From positions 1 to 64,000 of the IMG/VR virus record IMGVR_UViG_3300032291_003441: 64,000 bases of DNA; one strand, 5' to 3'. This stretch comes from a virus. The notes beneath the pieces were generated by a model that worked only from the letters and a program-made list of their open reading frames with translations, was not told the DNA's origin and made no database searches. This document shows positions 31,763 through 40,884 of this stretch, piece by piece. The translations under genes and the position numbers were made by a program. The stretch's first letter is position 1. Every line of letters starts with the position of its first letter.

Positions 31763-33750
31763 GATAATGTTAAGACTCCATTTTTAGGTAATTGGTTTTC
31801 AAAGTATTGTTTATCAACTATTATTTTTTTCTCTTCAACTAATGCTTGATTATATCTATCAAAAGCCATGTAATATATTTTATATATTTTTTTAGGATCA
31901 AATGTTACTTGTCTAAACCAAGATAATTTGTGAGTTACTTTTACTGTTTCATCAAACAACATTTTATCATCCTCATAAACAGCTATTTCAATATCTCTAT
32001 TGTCTGTGGAATTAGCTATACTTAAAAACACAGCAAATTGTTCAGGATGATCTTTAACAGGTAGTACAGAAAAATATTCTACTCTTGAATAATCTTTATG
32101 TTCAAAATTTTCATCTATTAATTTGGTAAAATTTAGTTTATCTTCCCAATATATTTTATCTTTATCTTGATTAAATGTATGGTAAGTTAAATTTTCTAAA
32201 CCATTAGATTCACTACCCCATTTTATCATTAAATCATCATATTCTTTAGCTGTTTTAATTAACGGAAAATGATCTAAATAAAATTTAGGTTCTGATGCTA
32301 AGAAATAAGTAATAATTGTATTACCTTCTTGTTCTTTTCTTAAACCAACATATGCTTTTTTATTGTTTAATATTAAAGATATATTATCAATATAAGATGC
32401 ATTTTTTAGATGGTAATCGTAATTTAAAAAATATAATTTTTTAATGCCTAAATCTTTAGCTAACGAGGCAGCATTGTAATAGTTTGTATAAACAGCAGGT
32501 CCATGATAAACATCATTGTTTTCACCTGTTAACATTAAATCTACTCTCCAGCTATCATAGTCAAACCATGTATATTGATAAAATGTATGTTTAGTTAAAA
32601 GATTATTATTATCGTAAATACAATAATCAACCATTTCTTGCAATTCTTTAGGAATTGGTAAATGTGAAGTTAATATAATCTTTCTACCTGTTTGTTTTAA
32701 AGCCTCAATACATTCTTTAGTTGTTTTAACTATAGAGTTTAATAGTGGATATGTTGAAACTACAATTGCTTCTTCCTCTACATTTATATAATTGCTAGAG
32801 TTTAAACTTGATTCAATTAAACTTAGATTATAAGAAAAATCAGTAGTGTCTAAATAATTAACATTATAATCATCCCAATAATTTAAGTATACAGGTAGAT
32901 TATGGATTAAAATTGGTATTTGATATGAAACAGCCTCCCTAATTACTAAAGGCATTGTTTCTTTATCATTGTTTGTACCCCTAGATGTAAATAAGAATAG
33001 ATCCATTGCCTGGTAGAAAGCATCTACATCTGTTCTTTCATTCCACCATGTTAAATTATTAGGCTTATCATTCATTAATGGTTCCCAATAATGTTTAAAA
33101 TTGTCTGCTTGATTACCTACACAATGGAATTCATATTGTGGTAATGCTTTAGCATAGGCAAAAAACTCAGCTTGATTTTTACGAGGAGTAAATAAACCAA
33201 TATGTAAAATATGTTTTTTATTAGGATCTAACCCTAATTTTTGTAGTGCCTCTGTTCTGTCTGGTCTTTCAATATATTCTATAGGATATTCAACTAATAC
33301 TTTAGGAATGTCTATATTTTTATATTGATTTATTTGCCATTGAGACACAAACATAAACTTGTCAGGAAAGAATTTCTTTTGAGTTATATCGTAAGATGAA
33401 TCATGAGATGTTTCTACAATTTTATATGCTCTATCCTGAGTGTAGATTTGGTTTGCAATATTAAAATCCATAAAAAACTCAGGTATTTCCTCTAAATGGA
33501 TAATATCTGGTTTTACTTGATTTATAATATCAATAAGTTCTTGTTTATTTTCTCCTAGAGTAAAAAACTTGTCTTTATCAACAAGCTTTACAATTTTATT
33601 TCTAGTAACTACTAATACACCTCCAGTACAATCTGACCATTCAACTAAATAAATTTCAAAACTATCTTTTAATAGTTCTATTTTTTTAGTTAAATATTGA
33701 GGCAGCCCCCCTGTTGACAAGTGGGGGGCTACATACAGTAGTTTTTCCAT
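31759..33750 (-). CDS. Multidomain glycosyltransferase
   Basis: A 663-residue protein. Residues 1 to about 330 form a GT4-like GT-B transferase (LLYVAPHLSTGGLPQYL, HILHIGLFTPRKNQAEFF, TMPLVIREAVSYQIPILI). A second region from about 350 to 530 has a different alpha/beta fold (RKIILTSHLPIPKELQ, YFLNYDYHLKNASYIDN) that may be a second transferase. The last 110 residues are a beta domain resembling the N-terminal domain of the TibC-like gene (DIEIAVYEDD...KLSWFRQ). It is first in the three-gene glycosylation unit. A strong GC-rich hairpin lies within its first codons. Confidence 0.8.
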   Translation of the reverse strand: MEKLLYVAPHLSTGGLPQYLTKKIELLKDSFEIYLVEWSDCTGGVLVVTRNKIVKLVDKDKFFTLGENKQELIDIINQVKPDIIHLEEIPEFFMDFNIANQIYTQDRAYKIVETSHDSSYDITQKKFFPDKFMFVSQWQINQYKNIDIPKVLVEYPIEYIERPDRTEALQKLGLDPNKKHILHIGLFTPRKNQAEFFAYAKALPQYEFHCVGNQADNFKHYWEPLMNDKPNNLTWWNERTDVDAFYQAMDLFLFTSRGTNNDKETMPLVIREAVSYQIPILIHNLPVYLNYWDDYNVNYLDTTDFSYNLSLIESSLNSSNYINVEEEAIVVSTYPLLNSIVKTTKECIEALKQTGRKIILTSHLPIPKELQEMVDYCIYDNNNLLTKHTFYQYTWFDYDSWRVDLMLTGENNDVYHGPAVYTNYYNAASLAKDLGIKKLYFLNYDYHLKNASYIDNISLILNNKKAYVGLRKEQEGNTIITYFLASEPKFYLDHFPLIKTAKEYDDLMIKWGSESNGLENLTYHTFNQDKDKIYWEDKLNFTKLIDENFEHKDYSRVEYFSVLPVKDHPEQFAVFLSIANSTDNRDIEIAVYEDDKMLFDETVKVTHKLSWFRQVTFDPKKIYKIYYMAFDRYNQALVEEKKIIVDKQYFENQLPKNGVLTLS

Positions 33751-33768
33751 ATAACCTTTAAAATAAGA

Positions 33769-34047
33769 TTAGAAGGAAGCGATTTCAGTATTTTCTATTT
33801 CAGAAGGAATAAATTCTCCACTCTCAATATCAATTGAACCTACACCGTACTTTTCAGACAGTGTTTTTCCTAACTCAGCTTCTTCTTCTTTTAACTCATT
33901 GTAGAATTTAATAATGTCTACTTTTCTTGCTTCAATTTGCAATTTAGCGATTTCTAAACCACCGAATTCATTAACAACAGCAGTGTTTTTTTGTTGAATT
34001 AATTTAAGAGCTTCAATCTCTTTTTTAGTTAATTTTTTAGTACCCAT
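33769..34047 (-). CDS. Coiled-coil protein, paralogue of the 28564 gene
   Basis: A 92-residue helical protein beginning MGTKKLTKKEIEALKLIQQK and ending in a short beta-like segment (EKYGVGSIDIESGEFIPSE). The C-terminal pattern is shared with the 28564-28815 protein. It sits just ahead of the glycosyltransferase unit. Possible roles include scaffolding of the transferases or fibre attachment, both guesses. Confidence 0.7.
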   Translation of the reverse strand: MGTKKLTKKEIEALKLIQQKNTAVVNEFGGLEIAKLQIEARKVDIIKFYNELKEEEAELGKTLSEKYGVGSIDIESGEFIPSEIENTEIASF

Positions 34048-34134
34048 AGATTTTGTTTATTTATAACAGTTTATATGTAATAAATATAATAAAAATAAGT
34101 TAAACACCCAAGTTTTATTATAAAATAATTAAAA

Positions 34135-34818
34135 TTAATTTACAGTAACTGTAAAATACAAACCTGTGTAACCACTGTAAGCGGCTACATCCGCTGTTCC
34201 CCATGTAGTTGATGTAAATGTTGTTCCACCTGAGCCTGCTGCTACTGTTTGTCCTGTAAAAAAGCTAGTACCATTTATAGATAAATCTGCTGTTCCTCCG
34301 GCAAATGAAGGAAAAGCTCCAGAAACTATTACTTTCCAATAACCCCTAAATATAATAGGATCTCCAGTAGGTTGACTTACTGCTGTTGGTCCATAAGTAC
34401 CAGGTGCCATAGCCATACCACCACCACTTAAATATTGATATGCAAAACCTGAATCCCATAATTCAACATTCACATTAACAGCATTATCTACTGGAGGAGG
34501 AGGAAATGGTGGGGGATTTGTTTTATTATTTGTTACATTTAAAGTTACCTGGAATGTAGAATTATCATAGTAGTACGTTAAACCATCAAAATCACCTACA
34601 CCAATATTTGAAGTTTTAGCAGATGTTCCATATATTCTATTAGCTCCTGATCCTTCACCTTGGCCCCAATTATTAGTTGTTTGTGAATTTGAACCATTAG
34701 GACCAGCAAAATATGAAAAAAAACTCATAGTTAACATACTAATAATACCTGAGGAATAAGTGCTATTGGCTTCTTCCCATATGTTTTTAAAACTAACGTT
34801 TGAAGTTGGAACCGTCAT
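34135..34818 (-). CDS. Probable tail fibre-associated protein
   Basis: A 227-residue Gly/Ser/Thr/Asn-rich protein. The first 35 residues (TVPTSNVSFKNIWEEANSTYSSGIISM) look like a virion attachment module. A run of prolines (PPPFPPPP near residue 105) separates it from a C-terminal beta domain. It overlaps the end of the giant Gly-X-Y fibre gene by four bases, so the two are probably made together and may assemble together. Confidence 0.7.
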   Translation of the reverse strand: MTVPTSNVSFKNIWEEANSTYSSGIISMLTMSFFSYFAGPNGSNSQTTNNWGQGEGSGANRIYGTSAKTSNIGVGDFDGLTYYYDNSTFQVTLNVTNNKTNPPPFPPPPVDNAVNVNVELWDSGFAYQYLSGGGMAMAPGTYGPTAVSQPTGDPIIFRGYWKVIVSGAFPSFAGGTADLSINGTSFFTGQTVAAGSGGTTFTSTTWGTADVAAYSGYTGLYFTVTVN

Positions 34819-37800
34819 TTTAATTTATTTTCTAATTCTTCTACTCTTTTACTTAGTTCTTTAATAGCTTCAATTAATAAAGCATTTAAGTTTCCATAAG
34901 CTACAGATTTCATTCCTGTTTTAGAATCTGTATGAACTACTTCAGGTAATACCTTTTCAACTTCTTGAGCTATAACACCAGCATATCTATTTATATTGTC
35001 TGGATTGTCTAGTCGTATAAAGGTAATTCCATTTATTTGGTTAATTTTATTAATAGCATTTTCAATTACTTTAATTTCACCTTTAATTCTAGAATCTGAA
35101 AATGCTTGAATATCATTTGAAGCATAAATTGAGATACCACTTACGTTAGCATTAACATGAACAGGATAGCTTGGACTTGTTGTACTAACTCCTAGTCTAC
35201 CATTTGTAACATCAGTGTATAAAAAAGATACACTTTGTATAGTAGTAGTACCTGTAGTTCTTACTAAATAATCAGGTTGATTAGTAAATGTACCTCCACT
35301 TATTCCTGAAGTACCATTAAAGGAGAGTCCTGATGTTCCCGCTGAACCGCTTGTACCTGAAGTACCAGCAACAGCAGAAAAACCAGCAGCGCCTGCTATA
35401 CCTGAAGTACCTGAAGTACCTGCTGTTCCTGAAGTATTTGAGGAGCCTGATGCCCCTGCAGCCCCTGTTGTTCCATTTGATCCTGCTGAGCCTGCAGAAC
35501 CAGAAGTATTTGAAGCTCCTGAAGTACCTGCGGCTCCTGTTGTTCCGTTAGAACCTCCAGATCCTGAAGTACCACTTGTATTTGATATACCACTTGCTCC
35601 TGCTAAACCTGAAGTACCTGTTGTACCAGAAGATCCAGCAGAACCACTTGTACCACTTGTATTACTTGCTCCTGAAGACCCAGCAGCACCTGAAGTGCCA
35701 TTTGAACCTGCTGAACCTGAAGAACCTGAAGTATTAGAAGCACCTGAAGAACCTGCAGCACCTGTTGTTCCATTAGAACCAGCTGAACCTGAAGTACCTG
35801 AGGTAGCTGAAACCCCTGAACCTCCATCTACACCTGAGGTTCCTGTAGAACCAGATGAGCCTGAAGAACCTGAAGTGTTAGAGGCACCTGAAGAACCTGC
35901 AGCACCTGTTGTTCCGTTTGATCCTCCTGAACCGCTTGTACCTGATGTATTACTTGAACCAGAAGAACCCGCAGCACCTGTTGTTCCGTTTGAACCCCCA
36001 GATCCTGAAGTACCTGATGTATTACTTGATCCTGATGTACCAGCTGCTCCGCCTGTCCCATTAGAACCTGCTGAACCAGAAGTACCAGAAGTTGCACTAG
36101 CTGCTGAGAAACCTGCAGCACCTGCTATACCTGAAGTGCCTGAAGAACCAGATGAACCTGATGTATTTGAAGATCCTGAAGTACCAGCGTTTCCTGTTGT
36201 TCCATTAGAACCTCCTGAACCAGCTGAACCACTTGTATTAGAGGCACCTGAAGTGCCTGCTGCTCCTGTAGTACCTTGTGATCCACCTGAACCACTAGTA
36301 CCTGAAGTATTTGAATTGCCTGATGTGCCTGCGTTTCCTGTTGTACCTTGAGAACCAGAACTACCTGATGAGCCACTTGTTTGTGATAAACCAGAAGTAC
36401 CTGCTGCTCCTGTACTACCTTGAGAACCACTAGACCCACTTGAACCACTTGTTTGGCTTGCTCCTGAAGTACCGGCTGCACCTCCTGTACCATTAGAACC
36501 ACCGGATCCACTAGTACCTGAAGTATTTGAAATACCACTAGCACCAGCTAGACCTGAAGTACCTGTAGTACCTGAAGAACCTGCTGAACCGCTTGTACCT
36601 GAAGTATTACTTGCTCCTGAAGAACCTGCAGCACCTGAAGTACCGTTTGATCCTGCTGAACCTGAAGAGCCTGAAGTATTAGCTAAGCCTGATGTACCTG
36701 CTGCTCCTGTAGTACCAAATGATCCACTTGAACCACTAGAACCACTTGTTTGTGATAAACCTGAAGTACCTGCTGCTCCTGTGCTACCATTTGAACCACT
36801 TGATCCAGATGTACCTGAAGTTGCTGAAACACCTGAACCACCGTCTACACCTGAGGTACCAGTTGAACCTGAAGATCCACTAGAACCTGAAGTACCAGCA
36901 GTACCTGCATTACCTGATGTACCTGAAGAACCTGAAGCTCCTGAGGTACCGCTTGTTTGACTTAAACCACTTGTACCTGTTGAACCACTTGATCCACTTG
37001 TACCTGAAGTACTAGATTGACCTGAGTTTCCCGCGTTACCTGTGGTACCATTTGAACCACCTGAACCGCTTGTACCTGAGGTATTTGAATTGCCTGATGT
37101 ACCTGCGTCTCCTGTTGTACCAAACGATCCTGACGAACCAGAAGAACCTGAAGTATTAGATAAGCCACTTGTACCAGCTGCGCCTGTACTACCTTGTGAA
37201 CCGCTAGATCCACTAGAACCACTTGTTTGACTTAATCCTGAAGTACCTGCTGCACCTGTACTACCTTGTGAGCCTGAACTACCTGAGGAACCACTTGTTT
37301 GACTTTCTCCAGAAGTACCTGCTGCGCCTGTAGTTCCATTAGAACCTGAAGAACCGCTTGTACCTGAAGTTGCACTGGCTGCTGAGAAACCTGCAGCACC
37401 TGCTATACCTGATGTACCTGAACTACCACTAGTTCCTGAAGTGTTTGAAGTACCACTTGTACCATCAACACCTGAAGTACCATTTGAACCTGTTGAGCCT
37501 GATGTACCTGAACTACCTGAAGTACCTGTAGAGCCACTTAAACCTGAAGAGCCACTTGTACCACCAGTTTGTGATAAACCACTTGTACCTGTAGAGCCTG
37601 AGCTACCTGAAGTTCCTGAAGTAGAACTTTGCCCACTATTGCCAGCGTTTCCAGTAGTACCATTAGAACCACCTGAACCGCTTGTTCCTGAAGTATTTGA
37701 GCTACCTGCAGTACCAGCATCACCTGAAGTACCATATGAACCTGTAGATCCACTTGAACCGCTTGATCCGCTAGAACCTGAAGTACCATCCGCACCACTA

Positions 37801-39260
37801 GATCCTGAAGAGCCTGTGGATCCACTTGAACCGCTTGAGCCGCTTGAACCACTTGAGCCGCTTGTTCCATTAGTACCTGAAGTACCTGATGATTGAGCTA
37901 AGCCTGAAGTACCTGTTGAACCAGAGCTTCCTGAAGTACCTGAAGTACTTGCTTGGCCTGAATTTCCTGCGTTACCTGATGAACCATTTGAGCCACCTGA
38001 TCCTGATGTGCCGGATGAGCCTGATGTACCTGAAGAACCATCTGCTCCTGAACTGCCATTTGAACCCGCAGAACCTGAGGAACCACTAGTTCCACTAGAA
38101 CCTGAAGAGCCATCTGCCCCGCTTGAGCCTGAAGTACCTGTAGAACCATTTGAACCTGAGGTTCCTGATGATCCTGAAGAACCAGAAGATTGAGATAAAC
38201 CACTTGTACCTGTACTACCACTTGAGCCAGATGTACCTGAGGTACTTGATTGGCCTGAGTTCCCGGCATTACCTGATGAACCGTTTGATCCTGATGAACC
38301 ACTAGTTCCTGAAGAGCCAGAAGTACCACTTGAGCCATCAGCTCCACTAGATCCAAAAGTTCCAGAACTTCCACTTGACCCACTAGATCCTGAAGAACCA
38401 CTTGAACCATCAGCTCCACTAGATCCAAAAGTTCCTGATGAACCTGAGCTACCAGAAGAACCACTTGAAGCACTTAAACCTGAAGTACCAGTACTACCGC
38501 TTGAACCTGAAGTTCCTGCAGTACTAGATTGACCTGAGTTACCAGCATTACCATTTGAACCTGAACTACCACTAGAACCTGAAGTTCCACTTGTATCTGC
38601 TGTTCCTGAAGAACCAGCTGAACCTGAGGTACCAACTGTACCACTTGATTGACTTAATCCTGAGGTACCTGCTGTACCTGATGAGCCTGAAGTACCTGAA
38701 GTGCTTGATTGGCCTGAGTTACCACCATTACCTGATGAACCATTAGAACCACTTGAACCTGATGAACCAGCTGTTCCTGAAGAACCAACTGAACCACTTG
38801 AACCAGAAGTACCACTTGTACCTCCACTAGTACCTGAAGTACCTTCTATACCACTTGTACCAAATGAACCTGTTGAACCTGAACTACCACTTGTTCCTGA
38901 AGAGCCTGCTGTATTTGAAGTACCACTTGTACCGGCTGTTGTACCTGATGTGCCCGAAGAACCATTTATACCTGAAGTACCATTAGAACCAGATAAACCA
39001 CTAGAACCAGATAAACCTGAAGAGCCTGATGTGCCTGAAGAGCCTGATGTGCCTGATGTACCTGTTGTACCACTTCCTCCACCGCCTCCTAAAACTAAAG
39101 ATACAACTCCATCATCATTAATGGTTAAAACATAACCTTCCCATCCTTCAGTTACAATAGGTAAATTAAATTTATTAAAAGCTAATGATCTATCAAAAAA
39201 ACCTCTACCTTGGTTTGGGTTGTCTAAACGATTATTACCTCTGTATCTGTTTTCAGCCAT
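34815..39260 (-). CDS. Giant collagen-like Gly-X-Y fibre with S74 chaperone
   Basis: A 1481-residue fibre. Residues 1-55 form a virion-anchor-like head. About 1265 residues then follow a Gly-X-Y rhythm dominated by Gly-Ser-Ser, Gly-Thr-Ser and Gly-Ser-Asn triplets with no proline. At intervals one Gly is replaced by Asn, Gln, Ser or Ala; in the C-terminal half this gives a 24-residue super-repeat. The end is a Peptidase_S74 intramolecular chaperone: SDSRIK (Ser1388, Lys1393), GVIAQEVEKVLPE and VAYGNLNALLIEAIKEL, which trimerises and self-cleaves in other phage fibres. The neighbouring glycosyltransferases make its Ser/Thr-rich shaft a probable glycosylation substrate. Confidence 0.9.
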   Translation of the reverse strand: MAENRYRGNNRLDNPNQGRGFFDRSLAFNKFNLPIVTEGWEGYVLTINDDGVVSLVLGGGGGSGTTGTSGTSGSSGTSGSSGLSGSSGLSGSNGTSGINGSSGTSGTTAGTSGTSNTAGSSGTSGSSGSTGSFGTSGIEGTSGTSGGTSGTSGSSGSVGSSGTAGSSGSSGSNGSSGNGGNSGQSSTSGTSGSSGTAGTSGLSQSSGTVGTSGSAGSSGTADTSGTSGSSGSSGSNGNAGNSGQSSTAGTSGSSGSTGTSGLSASSGSSGSSGSSGTFGSSGADGSSGSSGSSGSSGSSGTFGSSGADGSSGTSGSSGTSGSSGSNGSSGNAGNSGQSSTSGTSGSSGSTGTSGLSQSSGSSGSSGTSGSNGSTGTSGSSGADGSSGSSGTSGSSGSAGSNGSSGADGSSGTSGSSGTSGSGGSNGSSGNAGNSGQASTSGTSGSSGSTGTSGLAQSSGTSGTNGTSGSSGSSGSSGSSGSTGSSGSSGADGTSGSSGSSGSSGSTGSYGTSGDAGTAGSSNTSGTSGSGGSNGTTGNAGNSGQSSTSGTSGSSGSTGTSGLSQTGGTSGSSGLSGSTGTSGSSGTSGSTGSNGTSGVDGTSGTSNTSGTSGSSGTSGIAGAAGFSAASATSGTSGSSGSNGTTGAAGTSGESQTSGSSGSSGSQGSTGAAGTSGLSQTSGSSGSSGSQGSTGAAGTSGLSNTSGSSGSSGSFGTTGDAGTSGNSNTSGTSGSGGSNGTTGNAGNSGQSSTSGTSGSSGSTGTSGLSQTSGTSGASGSSGTSGNAGTAGTSGSSGSSGSTGTSGVDGGSGVSATSGTSGSSGSNGSTGAAGTSGLSQTSGSSGSSGSFGTTGAAGTSGLANTSGSSGSAGSNGTSGAAGSSGASNTSGTSGSAGSSGTTGTSGLAGASGISNTSGTSGSGGSNGTGGAAGTSGASQTSGSSGSSGSQGSTGAAGTSGLSQTSGSSGSSGSQGTTGNAGTSGNSNTSGTSGSGGSQGTTGAAGTSGASNTSGSAGSGGSNGTTGNAGTSGSSNTSGSSGSSGTSGIAGAAGFSAASATSGTSGSAGSNGTGGAAGTSGSSNTSGTSGSGGSNGTTGAAGSSGSSNTSGTSGSGGSNGTTGAAGSSGASNTSGSSGSSGSTGTSGVDGGSGVSATSGTSGSAGSNGTTGAAGSSGASNTSGSSGSAGSNGTSGAAGSSGASNTSGTSGSAGSSGTTGTSGLAGASGISNTSGTSGSGGSNGTTGAAGTSGASNTSGSAGSAGSNGTTGAAGASGSSNTSGTAGTSGTSGIAGAAGFSAVAGTSGTSGSAGTSGLSFNGTSGISGGTFTNQPDYLVRTTGTTTIQSVSFLYTDVTNGRLGVSTTSPSYPVHVNANVSGISIYASNDIQAFSDSRIKGEIKVIENAINKINQINGITFIRLDNPDNINRYAGVIAQEVEKVLPEVVHTDSKTGMKSVAYGNLNALLIEAIKELSKRVEELENKLK
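35293..39089 (-). repeat. Gly-X-Y coding repeat, about 3.8 kb
   Basis: Nine-base and 72-base periodicities from repeated Gly-Thr-Ser and Gly-Ser-Ser codons. The block is purely coding repeat DNA and would be prone to unequal recombination, altering fibre length. Confidence 0.9.
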
Positions 39261-39271
39261 TCCGGTGTTTA

Positions 39272-39282
39272 ATATAAATATT
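39272..39282 (-). promoter_or_regulatory. Late-type promoter motif before the giant fibre gene
   Basis: Minus strand AATATTTATAT, 11 bases before the ATG at 39260. Confidence 0.5.
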
Positions 39283-39335
39283 AAAAACTTTTAATTTAAT
39301 TTTACTTTTTATCAATATTTAATAAAAAATATTAA

Positions 39336-40298
39336 TTAGGGATTAATTGGATCTTGGCTTAGTAAAGGATCGTTAAATGATGTTTTATTATGATTAATTG
39401 GTTCCTCATAAATTGCCCTATCTATAAAAGCTTTATTTTCATAGTAATCAGGGTTTGATGATGTTTCTATATCAAATACAACTTTAGTTTTATTAGAAAA
39501 TTTCTGCAATGCTGTTATATCTTTTTGTAATACATCAGGTATGATGTATCCATTTAATTTAATATCAAAAGTACTTCTAACGATACGCTCATCGTTATTA
39601 ACTAACTCGGTTTGGAAACCAAACGAATCAATCATAGATTTAAATTGATAGCGTTGAGGATCTCCCCAGTAAGCATCAGAGGCATATTCCATAGCCTCTA
39701 CTATCTTGTTTAGTTGTTCTACGTAATAAGTAAACACAATACAAGTATAACTTACGGTAACATAATCAGGCATAATAACAGCATAGTATTCTTGTTGTGG
39801 AATCCTGTTGTTTAATACCTTAAAATTATCGTAAGCATTTCTTGGAGTATATTTTTTAGTAAATACTTGAAGTAGGTTGGGTTGATTGGCATCTAGTTTG
39901 TTAGCTATCTGTCTATTTTTGTCTATACTGTTACGCTTAAACATAATCAACGGGGCCTGTATTTTTCCGAGCTGGTCCCTATAATACCCGTCTTTTTGAA
40001 ATGATTTCCATTTTTCTTGAGAACCATAAACAATAGGAACAGGTAATCTTTGTCCGTTTTGTATAACAGAAGGTTGAATTACGTTTTGAAAATAATAAAA
40101 AACAGCCTCATCTATGTCCTGAAGTCCTACACTAAAAGGTTTAGTAGTATCTCCTTTAAAAGAAGTATTTAATGCTCTATTGTTAGTAGGATTTGGATTA
40201 AAACTATTAGGATCACCTGCTGGATTATAGGTAGGAACATGCTGTTCATTGGACAGCTGTTTTTGGGTTTTTGGTATAGGTTTTCTAACTTGAGCCAT
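39336..40298 (-). CDS. gp15-like tail completion / sheath stabiliser protein
   Basis: A 320-residue protein with the gp15-type segment RLPVPIVYGSQEKWKSFQKDGYYRDQLGKIQAPLIMFKR near residues 83-122, which caps the tail end and connects to the neck. The first 55 residues are proline/asparagine-rich and look disordered. It follows the gp13- and gp14-like genes with one-base overlap, the same order as T4 genes 13-14-15. Confidence 0.75.
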   Translation of the reverse strand: MAQVRKPIPKTQKQLSNEQHVPTYNPAGDPNSFNPNPTNNRALNTSFKGDTTKPFSVGLQDIDEAVFYYFQNVIQPSVIQNGQRLPVPIVYGSQEKWKSFQKDGYYRDQLGKIQAPLIMFKRNSIDKNRQIANKLDANQPNLLQVFTKKYTPRNAYDNFKVLNNRIPQQEYYAVIMPDYVTVSYTCIVFTYYVEQLNKIVEAMEYASDAYWGDPQRYQFKSMIDSFGFQTELVNNDERIVRSTFDIKLNGYIIPDVLQKDITALQKFSNKTKVVFDIETSSNPDYYENKAFIDRAIYEEPINHNKTSFNDPLLSQDPINP

Positions 40299-40882
40299 TA
40301 CATTCTTGATTTAATTATATTCAAACGATCTGAAGGCACGTAATGACAATCACATCTTACTTCCACATTATAACCAAACTGATCTAATCCTGTGTTTAAA
40401 GGATTATTTCCATCAGCATCTGTATAAGGATATTGAGGGTCTTTACCTGTAAAGAATTGGGTTGCATTAGTATTATCTACTTCCCAATAACCGTTTTGAT
40501 ACTGTATTACATCGCCTACCTCTGGGTGGATGTTGGCTCCGTATTGAATAAAGGGTTGTTGGTATGTACCAAATCCTCCTTGGTTTGCTTCATTTAACTT
40601 ACTTAACAAATCGTCTCGTAAAAATCTAAAAGTCATAGTCCAAGTAAAATCAACCCCTAAATCACTTGTTGGGGCTTCTTGAGGACCAACCTCTATCAAA
40701 GAAAATAATATAACAGGATCAGCATAGTTTCTTCCTTCATATGCCTCACCATACATGTTTGTTTTAGTTTGAGTTATTTTATATTTGTAATAAATGACTT
40801 CTTGAGATATAATACTCCCCATCAACTCTCTGTTGACTCTTCTGAACATTGAAACATCGCGAGCACCACCATAAAGAGCCAT
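40298..40882 (-). CDS. gp14-like neck protein
   Basis: A 194-residue virion protein. Its segment SMFRRVNRELMGSIISQEVIYYKYKITQT... followed by YEGRNYADPVILFSLIEV resembles T4-type neck proteins. It lies between the gp13-like and gp15-like genes, and this order supports the call more than the sequence itself does. It shares one base with the downstream gene. Confidence 0.65.
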   Translation of the reverse strand: MALYGGARDVSMFRRVNRELMGSIISQEVIYYKYKITQTKTNMYGEAYEGRNYADPVILFSLIEVGPQEAPTSDLGVDFTWTMTFRFLRDDLLSKLNEANQGGFGTYQQPFIQYGANIHPEVGDVIQYQNGYWEVDNTNATQFFTGKDPQYPYTDADGNNPLNTGLDQFGYNVEVRCDCHYVPSDRLNIIKSRM

Positions 40883-40884
40883 AA

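Noticed and set aside
35293-39089. Possible CRISPR-like array.
   Set aside because: The repetition is continuous coding sequence with a 3-residue period; there are no unique spacers or cas genes.
35333-39135. Long plus-strand ORFs with Pro-Glu-Val repeats and minus-strand ORFs rich in Gln-Val-Leu across the fibre gene.
   Set aside because: They are shadows of the Gly-X-Y codon repeat in other frames; composition simply mirrors GGT/TCA/ACT-type codons, and they lack starts with upstream motifs.
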